Positions 8,617-14,799 of a DNA stretch of 15,907 bases are shown one piece after another. Under the pieces are notes generated by a model that was not told the origin of the DNA, did no database searches, and saw nothing but the letters and a program-made list of their open reading frames with translations. Made by a program: the position numbers and the translations under genes. This DNA comes from Accumulibacter sp031732795 (GTDB lineage Bacteria > Pseudomonadota > Gammaproteobacteria > Burkholderiales > Rhodocyclaceae), in NCBI GenBank assembly GCA_031732795.1, contig JAVMKC010000081.1, forward strand, positions 1 through 15,907, given 5' to 3'. Positions within the stretch are counted from its first letter, which is position 1, and every line of letters begins with the position of its first letter.

Positions 8617-9825
8617 ATGTTATCTTTTGACGAAGCAGGCGTTCTGTTGCGCGGTGGGGTCAAACCGCTGACCGAGGTTTTCATTGTCCCGACGCTGGTT
8701 GCGGCCGGCCGGGTGCTGGCGGTGACACAACACGCCGGGATGGACTCGCCACCGGCAGACAATTCGGCGATGGATGGTTACGCCGTCGCCGTCGCCGATC
8801 TGCCGGCCGCCGGCACGCGCCTGCCGGTTTCGCAAACCATCGCCGCCGGCCGAGTCGGCACGCCGCTGGCCCGCGGAAGCGCGGCACGAATTTTTACCGG
8901 CGGGGTGATGCCGGATGGCGCCGACGCGGTGGTGATGCAGGAGCATTGTCAAGCGGGTGACGGTCAAGTGCAGATCGAACACCTGCCGCGGCACGGCGAG
9001 CATGTTCGCCGCGCCGGCAGCGACATCGCCGCCGGCAGCGAAATTCTCGTCGCCGGGCAACGCCTGCGGCCGCAGGATATCGCGTTGGCGGCGTCGGTCG
9101 GGCTGGCCGATTTGCCGGTCTTCCGGCGTCTGCGTGTCGCGGTATTCTTCACCGGCGATGAATTGCGCATGCCCGGCGAGCCTCTGCCCCCGGGGGCGAT
9201 CTACAACACAAACCGCTTCATGCTCAACGCTTTGCTGCAGCGGCTGGGTTGTGAAGTATTCGATCAGGGCCAGGTGCCGGATGATCTGCCCTCCACCCGG
9301 CAGGCTTTGCGCCGCGCCGCCGAAAATTGCGACCTGATCATCAGTTCGGGCGGCGTATCGGTGGGCGATGAGGACCACGTGAAAACAGCCGTAACCGCCG
9401 AGGGGCGCCTGGAACTATGGAAAATCGCCATCAAACCCGGCAAGCCATTGGCTTTCGGCCAGATTCGCCGTGATGAACGTCAGGAAGTGCCTTTCATCGG
9501 TTTGCCCGGCAATCCGGTATCGGGCCTGGTCACATTTCTGGCGCTGGTCCGTCCGGCGATCCTGGTCATGCAAGGCGCCGCCTTCACCGAACCACGGCCC
9601 TACCTCCTGCGGGCCGATTTCGACTGGCCGCGTCCTGATTCGCGTCGGGAATTCCTGCGCGGGCGGCGGAATATCGACGGCGGCGTCGACCTGTTCACCG
9701 ATCAAGGCGCCTCGATTCTGCGTTCGGCGGTATGGAGTGACGGACTGATCGACAACCCACCCCGACAAGCGATCCAGCGGGGCGATCTGGTCCGCTATCT
9801 ACCGTTTTCCGAGTTGCTCGACTGA
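8617..9825 (+). CDS. moeA: Molybdopterin molybdenumtransferase MoeA
   Basis: MoeA inserts molybdate into adenylylated molybdopterin to give active Moco. The 402-residue product has the expected length. Conserved blocks are PPADNSAMDGYAV (residues 46-58), ARIFTGGVMPDGADAVVMQE (90-109), RRAGSDI followed by G, the MoeA/MogA-like domain with FFTGDEL, PPGAIYNTNRFML, SSGGVSVGDEDHVK, IKPGKPLAFG and GLPGNPVSGLVTFLALVRP, and a small C-terminal beta domain containing GRRNIDGG. ATG at 8617 was chosen because it gives the usual MoeA N-terminus, has AGGA about 8 bases upstream and lies 4 bases after the mobB stop; longer open frame upstream runs inside mobB. No residue typical of the active site appears missing. 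Confidence 0.96.
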   Translation: MLSFDEAGVLLRGGVKPLTEVFIVPTLVAAGRVLAVTQHAGMDSPPADNSAMDGYAVAVADLPAAGTRLPVSQTIAAGRVGTPLARGSAARIFTGGVMPDGADAVVMQEHCQAGDGQVQIEHLPRHGEHVRRAGSDIAAGSEILVAGQRLRPQDIALAASVGLADLPVFRRLRVAVFFTGDELRMPGEPLPPGAIYNTNRFMLNALLQRLGCEVFDQGQVPDDLPSTRQALRRAAENCDLIISSGGVSVGDEDHVKTAVTAEGRLELWKIAIKPGKPLAFGQIRRDERQEVPFIGLPGNPVSGLVTFLALVRPAILVMQGAAFTEPRPYLLRADFDWPRPDSRREFLRGRRNIDGGVDLFTDQGASILRSAVWSDGLIDNPPRQAIQRGDLVRYLPFSELLD

Positions 9826-9839
9826 GCCACGTATCGACG

Positions 9840-10091
9840 ATGCTGAAAATCCTCTATTTTGCCCATTTGCGAGAAGCGCTTGACCGGGCGAGCGAAGATC
9901 TGCCGCTGCCGGCCGGCGTGACCGACGTCGCCGCCTTGCGAGGTCATCTCGCCGAGCGCGGCGGTCCCTGGAATTTGTTATTGACCGCCAGAAATCTGCG
10001 TTGCGCGATCAACCAGGAAATGGCCCGCGCCGATTCGACGATCGCCGACGGCGATGAAGTAGCGTTTTTCCCGCCGGTTACCGGAGGCTAG
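9840..10091 (+). CDS. moaD: Molybdopterin synthase small (sulfur carrier) subunit MoaD
   Basis: MoaD is a ubiquitin-like sulfur carrier: its C-terminal glycine is adenylylated, thiocarboxylated and then delivers sulfur to precursor Z inside MoaE. The 83-residue product starts MLKILYFAHLREALDRASED, matching the first beta strand and helix of the fold, and ends FFPPVTGG with the essential terminal Gly-Gly. It lies 14 bases after moeA and one base before moaE, whose GGAGG ribosome binding site (10083-10087) is within the last codons of moaD. No strong ribosome site of its own is visible, so it probably depends on coupling to moeA. Confidence 0.94.
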   Translation: MLKILYFAHLREALDRASEDLPLPAGVTDVAALRGHLAERGGPWNLLLTARNLRCAINQEMARADSTIADGDEVAFFPPVTGG

Positions 10092-10092
10092 G

Positions 10093-10545
10093 GTGACGGT
10101 CCGCATTCAACAGGCCGATTTCGATCTCGGCCAGGAACTGGCGGCTTTTCACGGTGACCCGCGCATTGGCGCGGTGGTGGCCTTTGTCGGCCTGGTCCGC
10201 GACAGCAACGACGCCGCCGAGATCCTGGAAATGACTCTCGAACATTATCCGGGGATGACCGAAAAAGCACTGACCGCCATCGTCGACGAAGCGGAGAAAC
10301 GCTGGCCGATCATCGATGCGTTGGTGATCCATCGCGTCGGCCGCCTGCGGCCCACCGACCGGATCGTCGCCGTAGTGGTGGCCAGCGCACACCGCGGCAC
10401 GGCGTTTGACGCCGGAGAATTCATCATCGACCAATTGAAAACCCGGGCGCCGTTCTGGAAACGCGAACTGACCCGCGAAGGCGCGCGCTGGGTCGAGGCC
10501 CGAGAAACCGACGAACAGGCCAGCGAACGTTGGCAGACGGAGTGA
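10093..10545 (+). CDS. moaE: Molybdopterin synthase catalytic (large) subunit MoaE
   Basis: MoaE binds cyclic pyranopterin monophosphate and, with thiocarboxylated MoaD, makes the dithiolene of molybdopterin. The 150-residue product shows GAVVAFVGLVRDSND near the N-terminus, LEHYPGMTEKAL, IHRVGRLRPTDRIVAVVVASAHRGTAF, and KTRAPFWKRE containing the active-site lysines. The start is GTG at 10093, one base after the moaD stop, with GGAGG 5 bases upstream in moaD, so the two subunits are translationally coupled. It is the last gene of the plus-strand operon; 39 bases separate it from the converging cobA and I see no strong terminator hairpin there. Confidence 0.96.
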   Translation: MTVRIQQADFDLGQELAAFHGDPRIGAVVAFVGLVRDSNDAAEILEMTLEHYPGMTEKALTAIVDEAEKRWPIIDALVIHRVGRLRPTDRIVAVVVASAHRGTAFDAGEFIIDQLKTRAPFWKRELTREGARWVEARETDEQASERWQTE

Positions 10546-10584
10546 AAATCGCACCCGGCGCGCGGATCAACCGCCAGCCGACCG

Positions 10585-11349
10585 TCAATCCCTGAACCAG
10601 GCCAGTTTTTCCTGCAAGCGGACCACCGTGCCGACGATGATCAATGCCGGCGCACGGATGCCGGCGGCAGCAACCTTTTCGGGCAAGGTCGCCAGATCGG
10701 CGGTCAGCACCCGCTGCCGCCGGGTGGTACCTTCCTGAACCACGGCCGCCGGGTGATCGGCAGGCAAGCCGTGCGCGATCATCTGCCGGCAGATCTCGGC
10801 CAGACCGCCGATGCCCATGTAAAAAACCACCGTCAGCCGCGGCCGCGCCAACGACGGCCAGTCGAGATTGATCGTTCCGTCCTTGAGATGTCCGGTAGCG
10901 AAAGCGACGGCTTGCGCGTGTTCGCGATGCGTCAGCGGAATGCCGGCGTAAGCGCCACAACCCGCCGCGGCGGTGACGCCGGGAACGACTTCGAAAGCGA
11001 TGCCGGCATCGACCAGGGTCTCGATTTCCTCACCGCCACGACCGAAGATGAACGGGTCTCCCCCCTTCAGGCGGACCACCTGCTTGCCGTCGCGCGCCAA
11101 CCGGACCAGCAGATGATTCAATTCGCCCTGCGGCACGGTGTGATTCGAGCTTTCCTTGCCGACATAAATCTTTTCGGCGTCGGCACGGGCCAGCTCGAGA
11201 ACCCCCTCGGCAATCAAATGGTCATAAACGATCGCATCGGCCTGGCCGATCAGTTTGGCGGCACGCAAGGTGAGCAGATCGAGATCGCCCGGGCCGCTGC
11301 CGACGATATAAACGGTCCCGCTGGCGTTTTCCAAAGAGGCTGCAGACAT
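10585..11349 (-). CDS. cobA: Uroporphyrinogen-III C-methyltransferase (SUMT)
   Basis: SUMT transfers two methyl groups from S-adenosylmethionine to uroporphyrinogen III, giving precorrin-2, the branch point to siroheme, heme d1 and cobalamin. The 254-residue product is a single-domain enzyme lacking the CysG dehydrogenase/ferrochelatase part. Motifs are YIVGSGPGDLDLLTLRA at 14-30, DHLI, VVRLKGGDPFIFGRGGEE at 91-108, VVPGVTAAAGCGAYAGIPLTHR, FYMGIGGL and the C-terminal PALIIVGTVV. I chose ATG at 11349 because MSAASLENASGTVYIVG is a normal N-terminus; an in-frame start at 11409 would add 20 unusual residues. The ribosome site is weak. It converges on moaE. A perfect FNR-type palindrome lies 97 bases upstream, suggesting oxygen control. 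In denitrifiers this type of gene may equally be called nirE. Confidence 0.93.
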   Translation of the reverse strand: MSAASLENASGTVYIVGSGPGDLDLLTLRAAKLIGQADAIVYDHLIAEGVLELARADAEKIYVGKESSNHTVPQGELNHLLVRLARDGKQVVRLKGGDPFIFGRGGEEIETLVDAGIAFEVVPGVTAAAGCGAYAGIPLTHREHAQAVAFATGHLKDGTINLDWPSLARPRLTVVFYMGIGGLAEICRQMIAHGLPADHPAAVVQEGTTRRQRVLTADLATLPEKVAAAGIRAPALIIVGTVVRLQEKLAWFRD

Positions 11350-11446
11350 GCGCTTGCTTTCCGAGGGAGATGAAACGAGAGGATAAGCGTTCAGCCCCCG
11401 ACATTTCAACCCTTCCGCCGCCAGCGATCAGCGAGACGCTTATTAT

Positions 11447-11460
11447 TTGATTTCGATCAA
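11447..11460 (-). promoter_or_regulatory. FNR/Anr/CRP-type binding box upstream of cobA
   Basis: TTGATTTCGATCAA is a perfect TTGAT-N4-ATCAA palindrome, identical to the consensus for FNR-family oxygen-sensing activators. It ends 97 bases before the cobA ATG, leaving room for a leader and promoter. If it acts as a class II activator site centred at -41.5, transcription would begin near 11412, though no good -10 is visible at that spacing. An AT-rich ATAATAA at 11440-11446 directly abuts the box and could instead be a -10, which would change its role to repression. Confidence 0.65.
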
Positions 11461-12014
11461 AAATTTCCATCCGGGCAAAGTAATTTCGACGGTCGGGTCG
11501 ATGCTTTCCTTCAAGCGGACAGTCGCCCAATTTTTCCGTCGAAACTCGGTCAGTCGCCCGAAAAATCCGGCACGGTGCGGTGGTCCCGGTAGCTTGGACA
11601 GCCACCGGAGCGGAATAAGCGCAGGTGGGTGCCGGAAAGATGGTTTCGACTTTCCCGGATTTGAAAGCTTGGAGCCTGCGCGCTGTGGAACTTGCGGGCA
11701 GCCGCCGACCTGTGGGCAAGCGATGGGAAACGCGAAGCGTTTTTCCTGTCGAGACGGCGAAGACGCTGGGTTCAATGACTTGCTGCGCGACGCCATCTCG
11801 TTGCGATGCGTCAGCCGCCGCGGCCACGTCAACCCTCGCAGGGTCAAGCGTCGCAACTCACCGTACCCCAGCCACGACCCTTCCAAGCGTCCGGGTGTCC
11901 GTCCAGGCTTCTCGCCCGCACTGCTCCAACCGCAGCCACTTTCGCCGCGGCAGGCGTTGGCTGATTTCTTCTCAACGAACAGTATTTAGACTTGATCCCG
12001 ATGGGTGTGTGCTG

Positions 12015-12045
12015 GGGAATGATTAAATGCAAGACCTGACCCCGA
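12015..12045 (+). repeat. 31-bp direct repeat, copy 1
   Basis: Begins GGGAATGATTAAATGCAAGA and ends CCTGACCCCGA. An identical copy lies 94 bases downstream at 12109-12139. The AT-rich left half stands out in this GC-rich region. Confidence 0.9.
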
Positions 12046-12162
12046 GGCTTCTGTGTGCGAGGCTTCTGAGTGACCCCGAGGCTTCTGAGACCTGACCCCG
12101 AGGCTTCTGGGAATGATTAAATGCAAGACCTGACCCCGATGACGTGTGACCCCGATGACGTG
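12037..12162 (+). repeat. Nested short tandem-like repeats built on TGACCCCGA
   Basis: The unit TGACCCCGAGGCTTCTG occurs at 12037-12053, 12071-12087 and 12093-12109, with a partial CGAGGCTTCTG at 12058-12068. A related unit TGACCCCGATGACGTG is duplicated head to tail at 12131-12146 and 12147-12162. The layout suggests repeated local duplication of a short seed. It resembles the spacer sequences seen next to REP/RAYT-type elements, but no transposase is present here. Confidence 0.8.
12109..12139 (+). repeat. 31-bp direct repeat, copy 2
   Basis: Exact copy of the 12015-12045 element. After copy 1 the sequence continues GGCTTCTG; after copy 2 it continues TGACGTG, so the identity stops at the end of the shared TGACCCCGA. 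Confidence 0.9.
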
Positions 12163-12266
12163 GATCCGCGTTCTTTTCCGGGCTCCATCGGAACGGTTTC
12201 ATGGGCGCAGTCTAGCAGAAACGCGTGTGCCGATTGTGTGTACACGACGTAGGCCTGATTTGGGGC

Positions 12267-12363
12267 GCCTAACGTACCAAGGTGAGGGGCCGCCGGAGCG
12301 GCGCAGCCGCGGAGGGAAGCCGAAGCTCTGCTTCGGCCGGTCCCCTCGACCGCCGGGTTGGGC
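12267..12363 (-). repeat. attC site 1 (distal end of array)
   Basis: Cores GCCTAAC at 12267-12273 and GTTGGGC at 12357-12363. Inner arms pair GGTGAGGGG with CCCCTCGACC, leaving an extra G on the right arm. The centre is GC-rich with an AAGCTCTGCTT hairpin. It follows the secreted-protein cassette gene, whose stop lies 18 bases away. No further attC core pair is found to its left. Confidence 0.88.
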
Positions 12364-12381
12364 GTCGGCCCACCGAGCATA

Positions 12382-12900
12382 CTAAGGTGATAAACCGGCA
12401 CGGGCTCTCTCTAAGGTGAGGCGAAGGATCTTCTCGAACGCAATGCGATTGCGGCGGAATGCTTCGCTTTGTTTGCCGAGAAGGGCGGCTCGGTCATTAG
12501 AGCCTACTGTCTGTCCCCCTCTCTCTGTAACCAAATAGTTTCCGGATTTTTCAATAAGCGTGTGACATGACGCCAGCGTGAGCTTCTTTCCATTGATCTC
12601 AGTAGATATGGAGATAAGTGGAGCATCGGGAATCGCAAGTTGCCAGTCTCGTTCGATCGCATTCTCAGTGAATACTGCGCTAACTTGCTCGAATAGACGA
12701 TCAATGTCCTGTTTCGACGGCTTTGTGTCGACGGGAGGTGGAGCGAGGCGCGAAACCCGTAGGTTCATCCACTCTGAGCTCCTGTTAGGGGTGGGATGGC
12801 CCGGGAAATATCGAATTTCAATTACATCCTCAGCGAAGACAGAATTGGTCAGCGGGAGGAATGCTGTGCAAATAACTGCCAGTCGCGCGAAAAGGTTCAT
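12382..12900 (-). CDS. Cassette 1: secreted protein of unknown function
   Basis: The 172-residue product starts MNLFARLAVICTAFLPLTNS, a classic Sec signal peptide (basic n-region, hydrophobic core, likely cleavage after SVFA at residue 23 before EDV). The mature part of about 149 residues is mixed alpha/beta in appearance, with DIDRLFEQVSAVFTEN, IPDAPLISISTEINGKKLTL and a charged C-terminal helix with several Arg. It has a single mature-region cysteine (SCHTLIEK), so no disulfide is expected within a monomer. I recognise no family. ATG at 12900 is 9 bases from the attC 2 core and has no evident Shine-Dalgarno sequence. It is more AT-rich than the housekeeping genes on the left, as expected for an acquired cassette. 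The C-terminus ends just before attC 1. Confidence 0.75.
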   Translation of the reverse strand: MNLFARLAVICTAFLPLTNSVFAEDVIEIRYFPGHPTPNRSSEWMNLRVSRLAPPPVDTKPSKQDIDRLFEQVSAVFTENAIERDWQLAIPDAPLISISTEINGKKLTLASCHTLIEKSGNYLVTERGGQTVGSNDRAALLGKQSEAFRRNRIAFEKILRLTLERARAGLSP

Positions 12901-12909
12901 GATCTAGAC

Positions 12910-13041
12910 GCCCAACGTAGAGTTCACCGGCCCGCGGCGGCGTGGCGACTTGGGCAGCAGGCGCCACAATGGCCGAAGGCCATGGCGCTTGATGACCAAG
13001 GCGACACGCCGTTGCGGGTCCGGTGTAACGCCGGGTTAGGC
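12910..13041 (-). repeat. attC site 2
   Basis: Cores GCCCAAC at 12910-12916 and GTTAGGC at 13035-13041. Arms GTTCACCGG and CCGGTGTAAC pair with one extra T on the right. At 132 bases it is long, with a secondary hairpin around ATGGCCGAAGGCCAT in the middle. Its outer arms closely match attC 6. Confidence 0.9.
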
Positions 13042-13318
13042 GCAGCCCGCCTTATTGAAACTGATGACCTCAGCATGAACCCGATGATCGCCGAAGCCGC
13101 CGGCGACGACAAGCGGCGGGCGGTGGCTGACAAGCGCGCAGTGCAGGAACGCGAAGGACCTGAAGGTGAACGCGCGGGCCGGCGCTGAATACTCCGCAGA
13201 TGCGCCGGCGGCGACCGCCGGCCGGTAAGCGCGGCCGGTGGTTGAGTCGCGGCGGTTGAAGTAAGCCAGCGCTCAACGAATGTGTCCGACCGAACTGCGA
13301 ACGGCACCGCAAGCCAGC
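13042..13318 (-). other. Cassette 2: interior with no convincing gene
   Basis: The 277 bases between attC 2 and attC 3 are very GC-rich and rich in small inverted repeats. Minus-strand open frames run through it (for example 13331 to 12924 and 13312 to 13070) but give Arg/Pro/Ser-rich translations, lack ribosome sites, and in the longer case continue through the attC itself. A 37-codon plus-strand frame from ATG 13076 is also unsupported. It is best treated as an ORF-less cassette, possibly encoding an RNA or carrying decayed attC-like DNA. Confidence 0.55.
13263..13278 (-). repeat. Attachment-site-like direct repeat inside cassette 2
   Basis: AAGCCAGCGCTCAACG here matches AAGCCAGCGCCTAACG at 13311-13326 in 14 of 16 positions; the second copy holds the left core of attC 3. 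The inner copy contains GCTCAAC, which fits RYYYAAC, so a vestigial core may lie 48 bases inside the cassette. Confidence 0.5.
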
Positions 13319-13396
13319 GCCTAACGCCCAAGCTCAGCGGCGGACTTGCTGTAGCGAAGCGAAGGCAAGACCGTCCGCTGAAGCGCCTTGTTAGGC
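13319..13396 (-). repeat. attC site 3
   Basis: Cores GCCTAAC at 13319-13325 and GTTAGGC at 13390-13396. Arms GCTCAGCGG and CCGCTGAAGC pair with an extra A on the right; the inner stem is CTTGC with GCAAG. At 78 bases it is compact. It follows the hydrolase stop codon by 11 bases on the minus strand. Confidence 0.92.
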
Positions 13397-13407
13397 CACA
13401 TTAGCCG

Positions 13408-14379
13408 CTACTTCATGTGATTGGCAAAAAATGAAAGCACCTTCTCCGGGTGCCTTCCAAAATAGTTGTAACCGTCTTTGAAGCGCTTCTTGGTATTTTC
13501 GATCCAGAACAGTTCCTTGTCTGTGCTCCCCAACAGGTCGAAAGTTGTTTGCGCGTCTTCGGGATTGCGGGTCCATTCATCTTCCAGCACCTGAACCATG
13601 AGCACCGGCATCTTCACGCTGGCGGCCCAGAGATGCGGCGTCATCTCAGCGGCGACGAACGCACCCATCTTCATCAATTCGAGGTCGATGAGTTCCTGAT
13701 ACTGGCGCACGCCCTGCAACTCGGAGAAGGCGTCGTAGATTGCGGCCATAGAGACGACCATCGGGCTCACCATGCAACGCACGTTAGCGAAGATTTCGGG
13801 GCGGCGGTAGATGGCGTGGTACTGCGAATTGCCTCCCATGCACTGACTGTACAGACCAACCGTCATCTTCGAGAGCTGCGGGTGGGTATCGACGTACTTT
13901 TTCACGCCGACGCAATCGCGCCACTCCCACTGGCCGATGCCGCTCAGGCCACCGTTGGCTGCGGCGCTATTACCGTGGTTGCGGATGTCGTAGGTAAGCA
14001 CGTTGTAGCCTGCTTCGGTGAGGTGCTTATATTGAATGACGAAGTCGATCTCAACCGCATCGTAGTTGCTCCACGGCGGGCCAAAGTGGCCCGGAAAGCC
14101 GGAGCGGCACATGGGCAGCGCGTGGTTGAAGATGATGAGCTTGTTGCTCTCGCCGCCTTTCGCCGGGATGTACCAAGCTTCGAGCGGCGTGCCGTCATCG
14201 GAGGGGATGACCAAGTCGTACCAGCCGGTCATGCCGTAGTCGGTTGGCGTCTTGTGGAGGAAGCTCCGCATCGGCTGCACGATGGCGGCGAGGCCCTTCA
14301 CTTTTGCGTGATCCTCAGGGGAGATGGTCTTGAGTTGCTCAAGTGCTTTTGCGAGACGCTCTTTTGGCATTCTGTCCAT
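13408..14379 (-). CDS. Cassette 3: alpha/beta hydrolase with a predicted cysteine nucleophile
   Basis: The 323-residue product has an alpha/beta-hydrolase layout: a strand with LIIFNHALPM near 81-90 (HxG-like oxyanion region), YNVLTYDIRNHGNSAA at 125-140, the nucleophile elbow GLYSQCMGGNS at 175-185, a candidate acid D267 in VQVLEDEWTRNPED, and a candidate His H310 in YFGRHPEKVL. The elbow reads Ser-Gln-Cys-Met-Gly, so the nucleophile position (C180) is Cys, as in dienelactone hydrolases, rather than Ser. No signal peptide is present; the protein should be cytoplasmic. The substrate is unknown. ATG at 14379 is chosen because GAGGA lies 7 bases upstream; a second ATG at 14370 is possible. It is the largest cassette gene here, with codon use closer to the host than cassette 1. 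The open frame extends upstream through attC 4, which is not translated on this reading. Confidence 0.88.
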   Translation of the reverse strand: MDRMPKERLAKALEQLKTISPEDHAKVKGLAAIVQPMRSFLHKTPTDYGMTGWYDLVIPSDDGTPLEAWYIPAKGGESNKLIIFNHALPMCRSGFPGHFGPPWSNYDAVEIDFVIQYKHLTEAGYNVLTYDIRNHGNSAAANGGLSGIGQWEWRDCVGVKKYVDTHPQLSKMTVGLYSQCMGGNSQYHAIYRRPEIFANVRCMVSPMVVSMAAIYDAFSELQGVRQYQELIDLELMKMGAFVAAEMTPHLWAASVKMPVLMVQVLEDEWTRNPEDAQTTFDLLGSTDKELFWIENTKKRFKDGYNYFGRHPEKVLSFFANHMK

Positions 14380-14421
14380 GGTGTTTTCCTCTGATGGGTT
14401 GGAGCTACGAAAAATGCTGTG

Positions 14422-14516
14422 GCCTAACGTAGAGCTAACCGGCCGGCGGAGGCCGAAGGCCGGAGCGAACCTGCAAGCGTAGCTTGCAGGCGGTCCGGTT
14501 GAGCGCCGGGTTGGGC
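14422..14516 (-). repeat. attC site 4
   Basis: Cores GCCTAAC at 14422-14428 and GTTGGGC at 14510-14516. Arms GCTAACCGG and CCGGTTGAGC pair with an extra G on the right. Two inner hairpins are visible, GGCCGAAGGCC and CTGCAAGCGTAGCTTGCAG. Confidence 0.93.
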
Positions 14517-14717
14517 CACGGGACGTAAAACGCTCGCGCTGGCTGCGCGACGAACGGAAGCGGTCTCCGGCAAGGCGTCCCTGCCCGGCACGCGAGGCCG
14601 CCGGCACGAAAGCCCGCGCGGCCGCCGGTAAACGACGACCGCCCACCACGCCGCCGCGCCGGACCGCGTGCCGCCGAAGCAACACGGCTGGCGGCCACGA
14701 AGAGAACGAATGCTCAA
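14424..14717 (-). CDS. Cassette 4: doubtful small ORF with a strong ribosome site
   Basis: The cassette between attC 4 and attC 5 has only about 219 interior bases. On the minus strand, GGAGG (14725-14729) stands 7 bases before a TTG at 14717, which opens a 97-codon frame (LSIRSLRGRQPCCFGGTRSG onward) whose TAG stop lies in the GTTAGGC core of attC 4. The last third is encoded by the attC itself. The translation is Arg/Ala/Pro-rich and matches no family known to me, and competing frames are equally open because of the high GC content. The well-placed ribosome site is the only positive evidence. An alternative is a non-coding or decayed cassette. Confidence 0.25.
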   Translation of the reverse strand: MSIRSLRGRQPCCFGGTRSGAAAWWAVVVYRRPRGLSCRRPRVPGRDALPETASVRRAASASVLRPVAQPGAQPDRLQATLAGSLRPSASAGRLALR

Positions 14718-14735
14718 GCGCTTTCCTCCCGAAAG

Positions 14736-14799
14736 GCCCAACGTTTGAGCTCAGGCCGCGGCCCGTCAGGGCCGTCGCGCCTGCAGCGAAGTGTTATGC
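14736..14799 (-). repeat. attC site 5 (short, degenerate core)
   Basis: Cores GCCCAAC at 14736-14742 and GTTATGC at 14793-14799; the second departs from GTTRRRY at one base but matches its partner GCATAAC in attC 6, as expected if the cassette entered next to that core. Arms GCTCAGGC and GCCTGCAGC pair with an extra C on the right. At 64 bases it is the shortest site. It overlaps the 3' end of the cassette 5 gene. Confidence 0.85.

Larger units (their letters stand above)
11461..12266. other. Long intergenic region, no gene recognised
   Basis: About 800 bases between the cobA promoter side and the distal end of the integron array. Open frames exist on both strands (up to about 200 codons, mostly owing to high GC), but they overlap one another and give low-complexity Arg/Ser/Pro-rich translations without recognisable motifs, so I do not call them. 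A small hairpin with a T-run (GGAAACGC, GAA loop, GCGTTTTTCC at 11726-11746) could be a plus-strand terminator of something lost. From about 12015 the sequence consists of nested short direct repeats, listed separately. The stretch may be decayed mobile or cassette DNA. Confidence 0.5.

Noticed and set aside
11540..11620. Partial resemblance to a cobalamin riboswitch (AATCCGGCACGGT, then GGTCCCGG and ACAGCCACCGG on the plus strand)
   Set aside because: The words are out of the expected order and spacing, the strand is opposite to cobA, and no plus-strand gene follows. A covariance search (Rfam RF00174) would settle it.
11443..12026. Open frames of 130-200 codons on both strands upstream of cobA
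   Set aside because: They overlap each other, have no motifs or ribosome sites, and are rich in Arg, Ser and Pro, as expected for shadow frames in GC-rich non-coding DNA.
12924..13331. 135-codon minus-strand frame through cassette 2 and attC 2, ending with a NPALHRTRNG-like tail
   Set aside because: The tail is simply the translation of the attC; the start precedes the recombination point and there is no ribosome site. It is a typical spurious cassette ORF.
13450..14394. 314-codon plus-strand frame opposite the cassette 3 hydrolase
   Set aside because: Antisense shadow: the minus-strand frame has a clear alpha/beta-hydrolase elbow, a ribosome site and a correctly placed attC.
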